Source: Caldovatus sediminis (GTDB taxonomy: Bacteria; Pseudomonadota; Alphaproteobacteria; Acetobacterales; Acetobacteraceae). From it: a stretch of 64,000 nucleotides of DNA. The notes under the pieces were generated by a model. That model did no database searches. It was not told the origin of the DNA and was given only the letters and a program-made list of their open reading frames with translations. The stretch covers positions 23,193-87,192 of the forward strand of contig NZ_BMKS01000017.1 in NCBI RefSeq assembly GCF_014644455.1, written 5' to 3'. Position numbers and translations under genes: made by a program. Positions 62,679 through 64,000 of this stretch are shown here, piece by piece (within the stretch, counting starts at the first letter, position 1; each line of letters starts with the position of its first letter).

Positions 62679-63827
62679 ATGCCGAGTCGGCTTGCCCGCG
62701 TCGTCCTCCTCGCCACGCTGCTCGCGGCCGGCGGCACCTGCGCGCAGACTCCGCCGCCGGCCGGCGTGGTGCGCTCCGAGGCCGCGGACTTCCGCGTCGA
62801 GGTCTTCGCCACCGGGCTCGAGCATCCCTGGGGTGGCGCCTTCCTGCCGGACGGCCGGCTGCTCGTGACGGAGCGGCCGGGACGGCTGCGCCTGATCGCG
62901 CCCGATGGCCGCGTCTCCGCCCCGCTCGCCGGCGTGCCGGCGGTGGAGGCGGGCGGGCAGGGCGGGCTGCTCGACATCGCGCTGGCGCCGGACTTTCCCG
63001 CCTCGCGCGAGCTGTTCCTGTGCCACGCCGCCCTGGCGGAGGGCGGGGCGCTGACGCGGCTCACCCGCGCGCGGCTTTCGGCGGACGCGACGGCGCTCGA
63101 GGCGGTGCGCACGGTGCTGGACGCGACGCCGGCGCAGGCACGCGGGCGCAACCACTTCGGCTGCCGCATCGCCTTCGAGCCGGAGGGGGGGCGGCACCTG
63201 TTCCTCTCCACCGGCGACCGCTTCGTCGAGGCGCGGCGCGCGCAGCGCCTCGACGACCTGGCCGGGAAGGTGCTGCGCCTCGCGCGCGACGGCGGCGTGC
63301 CGCCGGACAACCCCTTCGCCGGGCGCGGCGATGCGCGCGGCGAGATCTGGTCCTACGGCCACCGGCATCCGCAGGGCCTCGCCTTCCAGCCCGGGACCGG
63401 CCTGCTCTGGGCGTCGGAGTTCGGCCCGCGCGGCGGGGACGAGCTGAACATCATCCGTCGCGGCGCGAATTACGGCTGGCCGCTGGTGACGCATGGGGTG
63501 GACTACGACGGCTCGGTCATCTCCGAACGGCGGAGCGCGCCGGGGATGGAGGATCCGGTGCGGGTCTGGACGCCGGTGATCAGCCCCTCCGGCATCGCGT
63601 TCTACGACGCGGAGGCCTTTCCCCGCTGGCGCGGCAACCTGTTCATCGCCGCGCTCAACCGCCCGGCGCTGGTGCGGCTCGCCGTCGAGGGCGAGCGGGT
63701 GACCGGCGAGGAGCGTCTGCTGCCGGGGCTCGCGCGCTTTCGCCACGTGCTGGTCGGGCCGGAGGGGTTCCTCTACCTGCTGACCGACGAACGGGCCGGG
63801 CGGGTGCTGCGCCTGCGGCCCGGGTGA
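62679..63827 (+). CDS. PQQ-type sugar dehydrogenase (YliI/Asd-like, soluble)
   Basis: A 382-residue periplasmic protein with a signal peptide (RLARVVLLATLLAAGGTCAQ) and a six-bladed propeller of the soluble aldose sugar dehydrogenase family. Recognisable blocks are VEVFATGLEHPWGGAFLPDG, RPGRLRLI, GGLLDIALAP, NHFGCRIAF, WSYGHRHPQGLAF with the catalytic His region, EFGPRGGDELN and GANYGWP. It oxidises aldoses with pyrroloquinoline quinone, which must be made elsewhere or supplied. ATG 62679 is preferred over GTG 62661 because the basic signal-peptide start follows directly. No operon partner. Confidence 0.88.
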   Translation: MPSRLARVVLLATLLAAGGTCAQTPPPAGVVRSEAADFRVEVFATGLEHPWGGAFLPDGRLLVTERPGRLRLIAPDGRVSAPLAGVPAVEAGGQGGLLDIALAPDFPASRELFLCHAALAEGGALTRLTRARLSADATALEAVRTVLDATPAQARGRNHFGCRIAFEPEGGRHLFLSTGDRFVEARRAQRLDDLAGKVLRLARDGGVPPDNPFAGRGDARGEIWSYGHRHPQGLAFQPGTGLLWASEFGPRGGDELNIIRRGANYGWPLVTHGVDYDGSVISERRSAPGMEDPVRVWTPVISPSGIAFYDAEAFPRWRGNLFIAALNRPALVRLAVEGERVTGEERLLPGLARFRHVLVGPEGFLYLLTDERAGRVLRLRPG

Positions 63828-63907
63828 GCCGGCCGGGCGGCCGATGTCGAGCGGCAGCGGCTCCGGCATTCGCGGCGCGGCGGCGAGGTGCTAGAAGGCG
63901 GTCCCGG

Positions 63908-63979
63908 GCCGGGTTAGCACAGCGGTAGTGCAGCGGTTTTGTAAACCGAAGGCCGGGGGTTCGAATCCCTCACCCGGCA
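63908..63979 (+). tRNA. tRNA-Thr (anticodon TGT)
   Basis: A 72-nt cloverleaf. The acceptor stem is GCCGGGT (63908-63914) with ACCCGGC (63972-63978), and the discriminator is A63979. The D stem is GCAC/GTGC. The anticodon stem is GCGGT/ACCGA with loop TTTGTAA and anticodon TGT at 63940-63942. The T stem is GGGGG/CCCTC around TTCGAAT. CCA is not encoded. The outermost anticodon-stem pair (G63933 with A63949) is a mismatch. The tRNA reads ACA codons, which are rare in such a G+C-rich genome, and is a substrate for the t6A system of tsaE. Confidence 0.95.
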
Positions 63980-64000
63980 GGGGCCGAAAGCGCCCATGCA

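Overview
The window is G+C-rich throughout (about three quarters G+C by eye). It carries an alphaproteobacterial gene set: a split b/b' ATP synthase F0 operon, a tsaE-kinase-nucleotidyltransferase-addB-addA operon, ETF-ubiquinone oxidoreductase, SDR-folB-uvrC-pgsA-moaD-moaE synteny, and paired YeeE/YedE genes. The best fit is a chromosomal segment of an Acetobacteraceae (Roseomonas-like) bacterium. That assignment is an inference from gene content and protein resemblance, not from a database search.

Layout. 1-8.2 kb: end of an SDR gene, folB, uvrC, pgsA, a proline-rich lipoprotein, moaD-moaE, a multi-pass membrane protein and a Lon-like AAA+ ATPase without a protease domain. 8.4-13.6 kb: a frameshifted beta-propeller gene, a truncated YeeE gene, the F0 operon (minus strand: atpI, atpB, atpE, atpF', atpF) and the wreck of an ABC exporter. 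13.6-17.1 kb: an MgtC-like gene and a two-gene restriction-modification island of lower G+C. 17.1-25.1 kb: ETF-QO, a cysteine-free family-4-like uracil-DNA glycosylase, a lytic transglycosylase, moaB, a dead IS fragment and a CorC/HlyC-type protein. 25.1-34.7 kb: a PEBP protein, a complete YeeE/YedE pair, an RpoD-like sigma factor lacking a recognisable region 1.1, an SGNH hydrolase, a zinc-ligand-less alcohol dehydrogenase homologue, a stand-alone THUMP protein, rtcA and a flavin monooxygenase. 34.8-38.8 kb: an ECF sigma/anti-sigma/sulfite dehydrogenase/cytochrome c operon with its own ECF-type promoter, then an IS3 remnant. 38.9-47.8 kb: the addA/addB/murU-like/amgK-like/tsaE operon. 48-56 kb: a ferredoxin-NADP reductase, an EamA exporter, a YncE-like propeller, and a galactonate-type catabolic cluster (dgoK, frameshifted dgoA, TRAP dctPQM). 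56-64 kb: a DUF3445 heme N-demethylase-like gene head-to-head with an FAD amine oxidase and an acyl-CoA dehydrogenase, a divergent lrp/phhA-hppD phenylalanine-degradation locus, a PQQ-type sugar dehydrogenase and tRNA-Thr(TGT).

Themes. (1) Molybdenum and sulfur: moaD, moaE and moaB support cofactor synthesis for a SorA-type sulfite dehydrogenase, and two YeeE/YedE loci (one complete, one broken) suggest import of reduced sulfur compounds. (2) Genome maintenance: uvrC, UDG, AddAB and the restriction-modification pair. (3) Decay: two frameshifts in homopolymers, a truncated yeeE, a gutted ABC exporter and two IS remnants show local erosion, or assembly errors in the two homopolymer cases. The least described candidates for follow-up are the R-M pair with a variant nuclease motif, the ECF-controlled sulfite operon, the THUMP/RtcA neighbourhood and the zinc-less dehydrogenase.

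Limits: no search, alignment or structure prediction was run. Family names rest on motif and overall sequence recognition. Start codons are chosen by reading, often with weak ribosome-binding sites because of the high G+C. No CRISPR array, rRNA or prophage was seen.
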